A stretch of DNA of 64,000 nt, taken from contig NZ_PTJD01000006.1 of the NCBI RefSeq assembly GCF_002934625.1, positions 62,001-126,000 of the forward strand, written 5' to 3'. Below the pieces are notes generated by a model. It searched no databases, was not told where the DNA came from, and saw nothing but the letters and a program-made list of their open reading frames with translations. Position 1 is the stretch's first letter; the number at the start of each line of letters is the position of its first letter. Source of the DNA: Kineococcus xinjiangensis. Lineage in GTDB: Bacteria > Actinomycetota > Actinomycetes > Actinomycetales > Kineococcaceae. The position numbers and the translations under genes were made by a program. This document shows, piece after piece, positions 9,740 through 19,500 of this stretch.

Positions 9740-11043
9740 GGAGGCTGCGGCGGGGGTCGGGCCGGGCGCGTGCCCGCCGCCGCCGTCTCGGGCCCCTCAC
9801 CGCGCGCGGCTGGGCCCTCGTCCTGGCCGGGGGCGTCGCGTCGGTCGCGGCCGTGCAGCTCGGTCAGCGGGACCTGCTGCGCCTGGGGGTGCTGCTGCTC
9901 GCCCTGCCGGTGGTCGCGCTGGTCCTGACGGCACGCGCCCGCTCCTCTCTCACCCTCCACCAGAGGTCGAGACCCCTGACGCTGCCGGCGGGCCAGCGCG
10001 GCAGCATCGACCTGACCGTGCGGGGCACGGGGGGTCGCGCGGGCGTGCGGGTCTGGCTGGAGGACACGGTGCCGTTCGTGCTCGGGACCGCCCCCCGCCT
10101 GCCGGTCCCGCCCCTGCCGCCGGGCCGCACGCTCGACCTCAGGTACACGGTGAGCTCGGAGGTGCGGGGCGCCTACCGCACCGGTCCGGCGGTGCTGCGG
10201 ATCGGCGACCCCCTCGGCCTCTGCGACATCCGGCGCACCCTGCGGGGCACCACCGCCGTCGACGTGCTCCCCGCGGTCCACCCCCTGCCGGCCGTGCCCC
10301 TCGGGGACTCCCCCGGCAGCGGCGGGGGCACCGCGCGCAGCAGCTCGGCGTCCGCCGAGGCCGACGACATCGCCCTGCGGCAGTACCGCCCCGGCGACGA
10401 CCTGCGCCGCGTGCACTGGCGCTCCACCGCCCGGCGCGGCGAGGTGATGGTCCGGGAGGACGAGCGCGGCGGGCGGGCCGAGGTGGTCCTCCTCGTCGAC
10501 CGCCGCCTCGGCGCCCACGCCGGCCGCGGGCCCGCCTCGTCGCTGGAGTGGGCGGTGTCCGCCGCCGCGTCGATCGGTGCCCACCTGCAGCGGCGCGGGT
10601 ACCCGGTCCGGCTCGTCCACGGCGGCTCCCGTGCGCACGAGCGGGGGATCGCCGTTCCCGCCGAGGCGCAGGCGCGCGCCCTCCTGCACGAGCTGGCGGC
10701 GCTGCGACCTGGCGACGACGACGACCTGCGACTGGCGGTGCAGGCGCTGGGGCGCTCCTCGGCGGGAATGCTGGTGGCCCTCCTCGGTGCTGTGGACTCG
10801 GAGGACACCCTCCCCCTCGTGGCCCTGCGCGACCGCTCGACGCCTGCCGTGGCGATCCTGCAGCGCACCCACCTGTGGGGGCGTGCCCTCACGACCGCAC
10901 CGGCCCCCGAGGCAGCGCTGCAGCGCGCGGAACTGGTGCTGTCCGGCGCGGGGTGGCGCACCGCCACCGCCTCGCCGGGCGACGAGATCGCCGACGTGTG
11001 GGCCTCCCTGGCCCGCGGTGGACCTGCCAGGAGGCCCGCGTGA
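9736..11043 (+). CDS. DUF58 domain protein
   Basis: Membrane-anchored DUF58 protein, the usual partner of MoxR ATPases; molecular role unknown. Seen: Arg-rich N-terminus, two closely spaced hydrophobic segments (about 27-70), a beta-rich extracytoplasmic-like middle and the signature LRQYRPGDDLRRVHWRSTAR, followed by VMVREDE and a VWA-like region with LLVDRRLG. 435 aa. The ATG overlaps the moxR stop; the same open frame runs further upstream but that part is out-of-frame moxR sequence. Ends with a GTGA overlap into the transglutaminase gene. Confidence 0.9.
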   Translation: MRRLRRGSGRARARRRRLGPLTARGWALVLAGGVASVAAVQLGQRDLLRLGVLLLALPVVALVLTARARSSLTLHQRSRPLTLPAGQRGSIDLTVRGTGGRAGVRVWLEDTVPFVLGTAPRLPVPPLPPGRTLDLRYTVSSEVRGAYRTGPAVLRIGDPLGLCDIRRTLRGTTAVDVLPAVHPLPAVPLGDSPGSGGGTARSSSASAEADDIALRQYRPGDDLRRVHWRSTARRGEVMVREDERGGRAEVVLLVDRRLGAHAGRGPASSLEWAVSAAASIGAHLQRRGYPVRLVHGGSRAHERGIAVPAEAQARALLHELAALRPGDDDDLRLAVQALGRSSAGMLVALLGAVDSEDTLPLVALRDRSTPAVAILQRTHLWGRALTTAPAPEAALQRAELVLSGAGWRTATASPGDEIADVWASLARGGPARRPA

Positions 11044-13370
11044 ACCGCAGCACCCGCACGTCACTGCTCGCGGCGGCCGCGACGACCGCGACGCTGCTCA
11101 CGCTCCGGCCGCTGGTCTCGTCCGGCGCGTGGTTCGCCGACGCGCTGCTGGTCGTGGTCGCCGTGACGGGCACCGGGATCGCCGTGCACCGGCTGAGCCG
11201 CCGCCACGCCCCCGCCGTGGCGGCGCAGGCCCTCGTCCTCGGCGCCCTGCTGGTCCTGCTGTACGCCCCCGGCACGGCCCTCCTCGGGGTGGTGCCCACC
11301 GGGGAGACCCTGCGCCGGCTGGCGGCGCTCGCGACCGACGGCGCCCTGGCGGTGCAGCGCTACAGCGTGCCCGTCAGCGACCTGCGGGGCCTGCAGCCCC
11401 TCATGGTCGCCGGTGCGGGCCTGCTCGCCCTGGCCGTGGACGTGCTGGCGACCCGGCTGCGCCACCCCGCCCTCGCCGGGCTGCCGCTGGCCGCCACCTA
11501 CGCGGTCCCCGTCGCCCTGGCCCCTGGCGGCTCCGGCGCCTTCGCCTTCGTCCTCGCCGCCCTCTGCTACCTGCTGCTCCTGCGCGCCGACGTCAGCGGC
11601 CGCGAGCGCCGCTGGGTCCCGGCCGCCGCGCGTCGCGCCGGCGTCAACGGGCTCGGCCTGGCCGCCGCGGCCGTGGCCGTGGCCGTGGTGGTGCCCGCCG
11701 CGGTGCCGGACCTCGACGAGAAGCCCCTGACCTTCGACCTGGGGCAGGGCGAGTCGATCACCGTGATCAACCCGATCCTCCACCTCAAGGACAGCCTCGG
11801 GGCCCGCTCCGACGCCACCGTCCTCCTCTACGAGACGACCGAGGACGCCCCGGCCCCGCTGCGGATCGTGACCGCCGACGTCTTCGACGGGAAGACGTGG
11901 GCGCCGCGCACCGGCACCGACATCCCCCGCATTCAGCGCGTCCAGACGGGCATGCCGACGGCGCCCGGTCTCTCGGACGAGGTGCGCAGCGCCGCCGTGG
12001 AGGAGACCACGAGCGTGACCGTGCGCAACCTGCAGCAGAACTACCTGCCGCTGCCCTACCCGGCCGTGCGGGTCGCCATCGAGGGCGACTGGCTCTACGA
12101 GCAGGACACCCTCAACGTCGTCGGCGACGGGGAGACCACGCTCGGCCGCCGCTACACGGTCGCCCACCTGCGCGTCACCCCGAAGGAGTCGACGCTGCGG
12201 GAGGCCCCGCCCGCCCCCGAGGGCATCCGCGACGTCTACACCGCCCTGCCGGAGACCCTGCCCGCCTCGGTCCACGAGGCGGCGCGGACGGTGACCGAGG
12301 GCGCCCGGGACGACTACGAGCGCGCGGTGCAGCTGCAGCGCTACTTCCGCACGACCGGTGGCTTCACCTACTCCACCGAGGTCGCCGACGACGGCGGCAG
12401 CGACGCCGTGGCCTCCTTCCTGGACTCGCGCTCCGGCTTCTGCGTGCAGTTCGCCTCGGCGATGGCCGTCATGGCCCGCTCCCTCGGCATCCCGGCGCGC
12501 CTGGCGATCGGCTTCCTGCCCGGCGAGCGCGTCGGCGACGGCCGCTGGCGCATCAGCGCGCAGGACGCCCACGCCTGGCCGGAGCTGTACTTCGAGGGCA
12601 CCGGGTGGGTGCGCTTCGAGCCGACGCCCGCGGCGCGCACGCCCAACGCCCCGCCGTGGTCGCTGCCGGCCGTCACGCCCGGCACGAACGGCCAGGTGCC
12701 GCCCGAGGCCGCCCTGCAGCCCAGCGAGTCCCCGGGCGCGGCGCCCAGCGCGGCGCCCAGCACCGCGGCGGCAGAGGAGGAGCTCGAGCTCGGAACCGGC
12801 GAGCGCGCCTGGAGCGACCCGGTGGAGGAGCTGCCGTGGGCGTGGTTCGTGATCGTCGCGCTGCTGCTGTCGAGCCTGCTGCTGCCGGTCCTCTCCGACA
12901 CCGTGCTGCGCCGGCGGCGCTGGGCGTCGGTGCGCGGCGCCGACGACTCCGCCGAGGCGGCGTGGGCGGACCTGGCCGACCGGACGCGCGACCTCGGTGC
13001 GGCGTGGCCGGACTCGGCCACCCCGCGGCAGGCCGCCGAGCGCCTCGGGGAGTTCGCCGAGCTGCAGCCCGAGGAGTCCGCAGCACTGACGCGCCTGCGC
13101 CGGGCGGTGGAGCGCGCGCGCTTCGCGCCGGGGGCCGACGGCGGGGAGCGGCTGGCGCGGGCCGACGTGGACCGCATCGTGGCTGCGGTGGCCGCCCAGC
13201 AGCCCCGGTCGGTGCAGTGGCGGGCCCGCCTGTGGCCCTCCGCGGGGATGCGTGCCCTGTCCCGCACGGAGGTGCCCGTGCCCTGGTCGCGACGCGGTCC
13301 GGACCAGGCGCCGGGCCGCGGTGCCGAGCCGGCACCGCGGGAGCGGGAGCGGGTCGGCTCCTCGCGCTGA
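11040..13370 (+). CDS. TgpA-like membrane transglutaminase
   Basis: Large membrane protein (776 aa) of the TgpA/DUF3488 type. Seen: about five N-terminal membrane helices (1-220), then an extracytoplasmic transglutaminase-like domain with Cys468 (SGFCVQFASAMAVMARSLG) and His511 (DAHAWPELYF). The third triad position reads GWVRFEP, Glu527 where many relatives have Asp. A Pro/Ser/Ala linker leads to a further membrane helix (about 600-620) and a cytoplasmic DUF4129-like tail. Coupled to the DUF58 gene by GTGA. The trio moxR-DUF58-transglutaminase is widespread; the substrate is unknown. Confidence 0.9.
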   Translation: MNRSTRTSLLAAAATTATLLTLRPLVSSGAWFADALLVVVAVTGTGIAVHRLSRRHAPAVAAQALVLGALLVLLYAPGTALLGVVPTGETLRRLAALATDGALAVQRYSVPVSDLRGLQPLMVAGAGLLALAVDVLATRLRHPALAGLPLAATYAVPVALAPGGSGAFAFVLAALCYLLLLRADVSGRERRWVPAAARRAGVNGLGLAAAAVAVAVVVPAAVPDLDEKPLTFDLGQGESITVINPILHLKDSLGARSDATVLLYETTEDAPAPLRIVTADVFDGKTWAPRTGTDIPRIQRVQTGMPTAPGLSDEVRSAAVEETTSVTVRNLQQNYLPLPYPAVRVAIEGDWLYEQDTLNVVGDGETTLGRRYTVAHLRVTPKESTLREAPPAPEGIRDVYTALPETLPASVHEAARTVTEGARDDYERAVQLQRYFRTTGGFTYSTEVADDGGSDAVASFLDSRSGFCVQFASAMAVMARSLGIPARLAIGFLPGERVGDGRWRISAQDAHAWPELYFEGTGWVRFEPTPAARTPNAPPWSLPAVTPGTNGQVPPEAALQPSESPGAAPSAAPSTAAAEEELELGTGERAWSDPVEELPWAWFVIVALLLSSLLLPVLSDTVLRRRRWASVRGADDSAEAAWADLADRTRDLGAAWPDSATPRQAAERLGEFAELQPEESAALTRLRRAVERARFAPGADGGERLARADVDRIVAAVAAQQPRSVQWRARLWPSAGMRALSRTEVPVPWSRRGPDQAPGRGAEPAPRERERVGSSR

Positions 13371-13529
13371 GACCCCCTCCCCGGGCGGCGAGCCCGGACG
13401 GGGCTCGGCGGCCGGCCGGGCGGGCGGGCCCGGCCGACGGGGTCGCGGCGGCCCGGACTGCGCGCAGCCAGGCTGGTCCGCGCGGCTGTGGGCGGATGCA
13501 CTGCGGCCGAAGCCCCGGCCCCCGACCCC

Positions 13530-13580
13530 GGACAGCAGGAGGGGCCGGACACCACTGGTGTCCGGCCCCTCCTGCTGTCC
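13530..13580. terminator. bidirectional terminator hairpin
   Basis: Perfect inverted repeat with 25-bp arms (13530-13554 and 13556-13580) and one central base. It lies between the convergent transglutaminase gene and the DUF3040 gene and can act on both strands. No clear U-run follows, as is common in actinobacteria. Confidence 0.85.
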
Positions 13581-13606
13581 GCCCCCTCACCCGAGGAGGC
13601 GCAGGT

Positions 13607-14002
13607 TCACCACTGGTTGCGGCGACGCTCCCAGCGCTCCTCCATGCGGGCCATGAAACCCCCGCGCGGCCGGGGATCGCGGGCGGCCCGCAGGCGCCCA
13701 CCGCCCGCCGCGGGACTCGGTGCCGCCGGGGTCGAGGCGGCCCGTGGCGGTGTGAACGCCCAGACCGTCCCAGCCAGCATGATGACGAAGCCACCGGCAC
13801 CGACCCACACTTCGCGGACGGCTACTCCGATGACGAGCAGGACAAGACCCACGACGAGGGCAACGCCGCCCACGAGCAGTCGTCGACGCGCAGCCTGGGC
13901 GCGGTGCGACCCGCGCATGGCCGACGCGAACTTCGGATCGTCCGCGGACAGCGCGCGCTCCATCTGCTCGAGCAGACGCTGCTCATGGTCCGAGAGCGGC
14001 AC
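13607..14002 (-). CDS. DUF3040 membrane protein
   Basis: Small actinobacterial protein of the DUF3040 family, function unknown. Seen: the conserved N-terminus MPLSDHEQRLLEQMERALSAD..F, then two membrane helices (about 41-62 and 67-86), and a basic C-terminal tail. GTG start with AGGAGG 5-6 nt upstream. A TATGGT -10 candidate (14036-14041) suggests its own promoter; the 241 bp up to dinB hold nothing else I recognise. A DUF3040 gene near mraZ is also found in mycobacteria. Confidence 0.88.
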   Translation of the reverse strand: MPLSDHEQRLLEQMERALSADDPKFASAMRGSHRAQAARRRLLVGGVALVVGLVLLVIGVAVREVWVGAGGFVIMLAGTVWAFTPPRAASTPAAPSPAAGGGRLRAARDPRPRGGFMARMEERWERRRNQW

Positions 14003-14243
14003 CTGTACCTCCTGGCATGCGCACGGTGAGCTACAACCATAAGTCTCCCGTCACGTCCGGGAAACTCGATCGAAGACTCTGCCTCCTTGCAGGTCCTCGC
14101 ATGTCCAACGATCGGCCCAGCGTCGAGTTCCTGCCCGCCGGGAGCAGTGTTCAAACGGCCCGGCAGCGCGCCGTCGCCACTTTCCCCCGAAGCGGGCCCG
14201 GCGGGCGTCGCCGGCCGGGGCGCGACGCCACCCGGTCCGCCGC

Positions 14244-15506
14244 TCACCGCGGGGCCGCCGCGGCCCACGGGTCCCCGCCCTCCGCACCCGGCGGCGGGAG
14301 CAGGCTCGCCGGCCGGACCGCCCCGCGGCCGAAGCGCGCGCTGACCCGGTCCACGGCCTCGTCGGCCTCCCGCCACCCCTGGGGCCGCTCCCCCAGGACC
14401 AGCTGGCGGTGCTGGGCGGAGGCCGGCACGAGACCCTCCACCCGCACGCCGACCAGGCGGATGCGCGCCCGCTGCAGCCCGAGCGCCTCGTACAGCCCGT
14501 GGGCGGTGGCGTGGACGACGCGCGTGACGTCGGTCGGCTCGGGCAGGGTCCGGGAGCGGGTGAGGGTGGTGAAGTCCGCGAACCGGACCTTCAGCACCAC
14601 CGTGCGCCCGGCCAGGCCGGCGGCCCGCATCCGGCCGGCGGTGCGCTCGGCGAGGCGGAGGATCTCGCGGTGCACGAGGCGGGGGTCGTCGACGTCGCGT
14701 GCGAACGTCTGCTCGGCACCCACGCTGCGCTCCTCCCTCTCCGCGTGCACGGGCCGGGGGTCCCGGCCCCAGGACAGCTCGTGCAGGGAGCGGCCGGTGG
14801 CCTCGCCCAGGGCGCGGCGCAACGTCTCCACAGGGGTGTGCGCGATGTCGGCGACGGTGCGCAGCCCCAGGCGCAGCAGCGTCTCCTCCGTCCGCTCCCC
14901 CACCCCCCACAGCGCCGCCACCGGCAGTTCGTGCAGGAACTCGACGGTGCGGGCACGGGGGACGACGAGCAGGCCGTCGGGCTTGGCGGCCGCGGAGGCG
15001 AGCTTGGCCACGAACTTCGTGGCGGCCACCCCGACGGAGCAGGTGATGCCCTGCTCGTCGGCGATGCGGTCGCGCAGGAGCCGGGCGATCGCGGTGGGTC
15101 CGCCGAGGCGGCGCCGCGCGGCGGCCACGTCGAGGAAGGCCTCGTCGAGGCTGAGCGGTTCCACGCGCTCGGTGGTGGAGCGGAAGACGGCCATCACCCC
15201 GGCCGAGACCCGGGCGTAGTCCTCGTGGTGCGGTGGCAGGACCACCGCCTGCGGGCACAGCCGCCGGGCCCGCCCCATCGGCATGGCGGCGTGCACGCCG
15301 GCGCGGCGGGCCTCGTAGGTCGCGGAGAGCACCACGCCGCGGCGCCCACCGCCCACGATGACCGGCCGGCCCCGCAGGTGCGGGTGGCGCAGCAGTTCCA
15401 CGGAGGCGAAGAAGGCGTCCATGTCGACGTGCAGGACGGTGCACCCGGTGTCGTCGGGCACCTCCCCGGCGGGCTGGACCGGCCGGGGGACGCGCCGGCG
15501 GCTCAC
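14244..15506 (-). CDS. dinB: DinB, DNA polymerase IV (Y family)
   Basis: Error-prone translesion polymerase. Seen: HVDMDAFFASVE with catalytic Asp28, SLDEAFLDV with Asp121-Glu122, the GITCSVGVAATKFVAKLAS finger region, a helix-hairpin-helix thumb (LWGVGERTEETLLRLG) and a little-finger domain. Catalytic acids are intact, so it is an active Pol IV and not an ImuB-like protein. No convincing C-terminal clamp-binding motif (ends in Pro/Ala-rich sequence). Start: an open frame reaches 15575, but those 23 codons lie inside a dispersed hairpin repeat, so the GTG giving VSRRRVPRP is chosen; the GTG at 15461 is another option. Downstream of a methyltransferase gene on the same strand. Confidence 0.92.
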   Translation of the reverse strand: MSRRRVPRPVQPAGEVPDDTGCTVLHVDMDAFFASVELLRHPHLRGRPVIVGGGRRGVVLSATYEARRAGVHAAMPMGRARRLCPQAVVLPPHHEDYARVSAGVMAVFRSTTERVEPLSLDEAFLDVAAARRRLGGPTAIARLLRDRIADEQGITCSVGVAATKFVAKLASAAAKPDGLLVVPRARTVEFLHELPVAALWGVGERTEETLLRLGLRTVADIAHTPVETLRRALGEATGRSLHELSWGRDPRPVHAEREERSVGAEQTFARDVDDPRLVHREILRLAERTAGRMRAAGLAGRTVVLKVRFADFTTLTRSRTLPEPTDVTRVVHATAHGLYEALGLQRARIRLVGVRVEGLVPASAQHRQLVLGERPQGWREADEAVDRVSARFGRGAVRPASLLPPPGAEGGDPWAAAAPR

Positions 15507-15521
15507 GGCCGCCGGCCGCGC

Positions 15522-15570
15522 GGGGACGTTCCGCCGGGCGGCACCGGCGCGTCGCCGGCCGGACGTCCCC
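15522..15570. repeat. single dispersed copy of the hairpin repeat
   Basis: About 49 bp closely matching the hairpin core of the 73-bp tandem array near 22 kb: GGGGACGT at one end, ACGTCCCC at the other, with a near-identical GC-rich interior (CACCGGCGCGTCGCC). It sits between the methyltransferase stop and dinB and would otherwise be read as the first dinB codons. Confidence 0.7.
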
Positions 15571-15623
15571 GCCACGACGGGAGCCGGACGCGGGGCCCGA
15601 GGGGCGCAGCCCTGGGCGTGAGG

Positions 15624-16373
15624 TCAGCGGCGGGCGTGCACGTGCAGGTGGCCCGCCGCGGACAGCAGTTCCTCCGAGCGGGCCGCCTCGGCGTCCAGCC
15701 GGTGCAGGAGGGCCAGGTCGGACTCGGACTCCGCGCAACTGCTGTGCACGAGGTCGCTGAAGGCGCGGGTGCCCTCCACCGCGGTGACGGTGAACCCGGC
15801 GCGCTCGGTGAGGTCGGTGGCGGAGGCGCGGTCGAAGCGGCGCAGCAGCGGGTCGGCGGGACCCCAGCGGTGGTCGGGGCCGGCGGCGAGCTCGAGGGCC
15901 TGCGCGAGGTGACCGGACAGCGCCCGCGCCAGGACGGCTCCCGTCCACTGCGCCACCAGCAGGCTGAGCAGGCCCTGCGGGCGCAGCGCGGCGTGGGCCG
16001 AGCGCAGCGCGGCGAGCGGGTCCTCGACGACCTCCAGGACGCCGTGGCACAGCAGCAGGTCGGCACCGGCCTCGGGGAGGAGCACGGCGAGGTCGGCGGC
16101 GTCGCCCTGCACCGCCCGCACCCGGTCGGTGACCCCGGCCTCGGCGCTGCGCCGCTCCAGCGCGGCCAGGGCGTCCGGGCTGGGGTCGACGACGGTGACG
16201 CGGTGGCCGAGGGCCGCGATGCGCACGGCGAGCCCGCCGGTGCCGCCGCCGAGGTCGACCACGGACGCCCCGCCCGTCCCGTCCGGTTCCGCAGCCGGGC
16301 ACTGGGCCAGCAGGCGCTGCACGCCCTCCCACAGCACGCCCGCCGCCCGGGACCCGCTCCGGTCCTTGGACAC
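15624..16373 (-). CDS. class I SAM-dependent methyltransferase
   Basis: Rossmann-fold methyltransferase of unknown substrate, 249 aa, resembling CmoM/SmtA-like enzymes in general layout. Seen: motif I VVDLGGGTGGLAVRIA, motif II VTVVDPSPDALAAL, motif III VQGDAADL and motif IV ADLLLCHGVLEVVEDP. The GTG giving VSKDRSGSR is chosen because AGGAGG lies 6 nt upstream; the longer frame is unlikely. A TAGGGT -10 candidate (16444-16449) in the 166-bp gap after dnaE2 suggests transcription separate from the SOS operon, possibly together with dinB. Confidence 0.82.
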   Translation of the reverse strand: MSKDRSGSRAAGVLWEGVQRLLAQCPAAEPDGTGGASVVDLGGGTGGLAVRIAALGHRVTVVDPSPDALAALERRSAEAGVTDRVRAVQGDAADLAVLLPEAGADLLLCHGVLEVVEDPLAALRSAHAALRPQGLLSLLVAQWTGAVLARALSGHLAQALELAAGPDHRWGPADPLLRRFDRASATDLTERAGFTVTAVEGTRAFSDLVHSSCAESESDLALLHRLDAEAARSEELLSAAGHLHVHARR

Positions 16374-16539
16374 GCGTTCCTCCTGGGTGCTCGTCGGGGC
16401 GGCGCCGCCGCCGGGTCGCGGTGGTCGCCCGAACCCCGCGCCCACCCTAGACAGGTCCGCCCGGCCCGCCGCGGGACGCCGCCCGCGACGGGCCGGGGCG
16501 CAGCCGCCGGGCCGGTGGGGACGGCCGTCACGGCGGCGC

Positions 16540-19500
16540 TCACCGCCCGGAACTGCCGGGGCTGGCGTGCCAGACCTTGCGGGGCCCCCCGCCGCCTCGG
16601 GGATCGTCCCCTGGTGGGCGGACGTCCGCGTACGGCGACTGCCGGAAGCCGCTGGGGTGCACGAGCACCCGGCGCCCGCCCATCCCCCCGGCGCGCCGCC
16701 CGTCCTCCGCGGCGTCCGCCCGGTCCCCGCCGAGGGTGCGCGCCCCGAACTCCGCGCTCGGCGGGCGGGTCACGACGGGCCTGGTGGATCGGCTGGCGGC
16801 GGCGCCGGCCACCGCCTCCGGCGAGACCGCCCCGGGCAGCGGCGAGGCCGCGAGCACCGCGTGCACCGCGTCCCGGCCACCGGTGAGCCACGTCCCGTGC
16901 AGCGGCGGCAGTTCCCAGGCACCCGTGGCGCGCAACGACACCCCGCGCGGGCCGGTGCGGCGCAGCACCCCGCGCACCAGCAGCAACCAGGAGTGGAAGA
17001 CGGTCGCCGCGTAGGGACCCTGGGCGTCCTCGAAGAAGGTGACGTCGAGGGGGCCGGTGGCGTCGTCGAGGGTGAGGAACACCACCCGGCGCCCGGAGCG
17101 CACCGGCGGCGTCTGGGTGGCCACCTTCACCCCGGCGACGAGCAGTTCGCTGCGGCTGCGGCGGCGCAGCAGGTCGCGGGCGCGGGTGGTGCCGAGGTCG
17201 GCGAGCAGGGCCGCGTAGAAGTCGAGGACGTGGGCGCTGGCGTCGAGGCCGAGGACGTCCAGCTCGGCGCGCACGCGGTCAGCTCCGGTCATCTCCGGCA
17301 GCCCGCTCGGGCGCGGGTCGGCGGGTGCCCCGCCGAGGTCGAGCGCCAGCTGGACCGGCAGGGCGGCCGCCTCGGGTGCGGGTGCGGGTGCCTGCGACTG
17401 CGAGCGGGCCGCCGCCCGCACGTCCGCGCTGCGCGGGGCCCGCCCCACCGTCGCCCCCGCCACCGTCGCCCTGGTCGCCGTCGTCCCGCCGCCCGCTGCG
17501 CCGCCGGCCGCGGTTCCTCCTGCCCCGGTTCCCCCGGTCCTGCTCCGCCGCGGTGCGGCCGGCCGCAGGGCCCGCTCCGCCCGTTCCAGCTCCGCCAGTT
17601 GCAGCAGCAGGTCCCGTCGCGTCGCCCGGCCCCGCCGCGGGATCGGGGAGCGCCCCCGGGCAGGCACGCCCATGCCGTGCACGGCGTCGAGGGCCCCGGC
17701 GAGGACGAGCCGCTCCGCGACGGGGCGGGAGGGGCGGGCCCGCTGCCACAGGTCGGCCAGGCAGTCGTAGGGGCGGGCGGCGACGATGCGGGCGACCTCC
17801 TCGTCGGTGATGCCCCGCACCTCCGCCAGCGGCAGCCGGATGCCGTAGCCGCGCCCGTCGGGAACCCCCCACGGCCACTGCCCGTCCCCCCGGCCGGGCC
17901 CGGCGGTCTCCAGGACCCCCTGCCCGCCGGTTCCCCGCGGGCCGGGGTCGATGGGCGGTTCCACCCGCTCCACCCGGTACACCGCGTCGGAGGCGTTGAC
18001 GTCGAGGCCGAGGACCTCGATGCCCAGGTTGCGCGCGTCGTCGAGGATCAGCCGCTTGGGGTACATGCCGGGGTCGTGGGTGAGGACGCCCGCGAGGAAC
18101 GCCGCCGGGTGGTGGGCCTTCAGCCAGGCCGACTGGTACGTCGGCAGGGCGAACGCCGCCGCGTGCGCCTTGCAGAAGCCGAACGAGGCGAAGGAGCGCA
18201 GCACGTCCCAGATCCGCTCCACGGCAGCGGGTTCGAAGCCGTGCTCCAGCGCCGCCGAGCGGAACCACGGCTCCACCGCGGCCTGCCCGTCGCGCGAGCC
18301 TAGACGGCGGCGCACCTCGTCGGCCTCGGCGAGGTCGACCCCGGTGGTCGCGGAGATCACCTCGATGACCTGCTCGTGGAACACCACCACCCCGCACGTC
18401 TGCTCCAGGACGCGCCGCAGCCGCGGGTGCAGGAACTCCGGCGGCGCCCAGCCCTGCCGCGCCCGCAGGAACGGCGTGACCATGTCGGACTTCACCGGCC
18501 CGGGGCGGAAGAGGGAGATGTCGACGACGATGTCGGCGAAGGTCTCGGGGGCGAACCTGCCCACCAGTTCCCGCTGCCCGGGTGACTCGATCTGGAAGCA
18601 GCCGAGGGTCCGGGTGGACTGGACGAGGCGGAACGTCGCGTCGTCGTCGAGCCGGACCTGCGCGCGGTCGTCGAGGTCGACGCGGACGCCCTCGACGCGC
18701 TCCACCTCCGCCACGGCGTGGGACATGGCCGACTGCATGCGGATGCCGAGCACGTCGAGCTTCAGCAGGCCCAGCGCCTCCACGTCGTCCTTGTCGAACT
18801 GGCTCATGGGGAACCCCGACCAGCTCGCCTCCACGGGCGTGCGGTCGAGCAGGGACAGGTCCGAGAGCACGATCCCGCAGGGGTGCAGGGCGACGTGGCG
18901 GGGCAGGCCGTCGAGCTGCTCGACGAGGGTGAACAGCCGGTCCAGGCGCCGCTCCCCCAGCCCGCTGCGGCGCAGCTCGGGCAGTTCCGCGATGGCGGCG
19001 CGGGCGTCGCGGGCACGGATGTGCGGGAACGCGGTGGCGATCGCGTCGATCTCCTCGGGCGGCATCCCCAGGGCGGCACCCACGTCGCGCACGGCGTGGC
19101 GGACCCGGTAGGTGTCCATCATCGACACGCACGTGACCCGTTCCGCCCCGAAGCGGGCGAGGATCGCCTCGTACACCTGCGCGCGCCGGTCGGACTCGAC
19201 GTCGAGGTCGATGTCGGGCAGGGAGGCGCGGCGGGGGTTGAGGAAGCGCTCCATGAGGAGTCCGTGCTCCAGCGGCTCGACGCCGGAGATGCCGAGCAGG
19301 TGGTTGACGAGGCTGCCGGCCCCGGAGCCGCGCGCCGCGACCCGCACGCCGAGGCCGCGGACGAGGTCGCAGACGTCGGCGACGGTGAGGAAGTAGGTCT
19401 CGAAACCGGTCGCGGCGACGGTGCGCAGCTCGGCGTCGAGGCGGCGGTGGACGGCGGCGGTGAGCCCGGTCCCCGCGTGCGGGTAGCAGCGGGGGATCCC

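Noticed and set aside
14244-15506. DinB as the missing ImuB of the dnaE2 operon
   Set aside because: Its catalytic acids are intact and it shows no ImuB-like C-terminal region, so it is a normal Pol IV; only proximity suggests a link.
15507-15575. N-terminal extension of DinB
   Set aside because: These 23 codons lie in a dispersed hairpin repeat, and DinB proteins normally begin close to the HVDMD motif.
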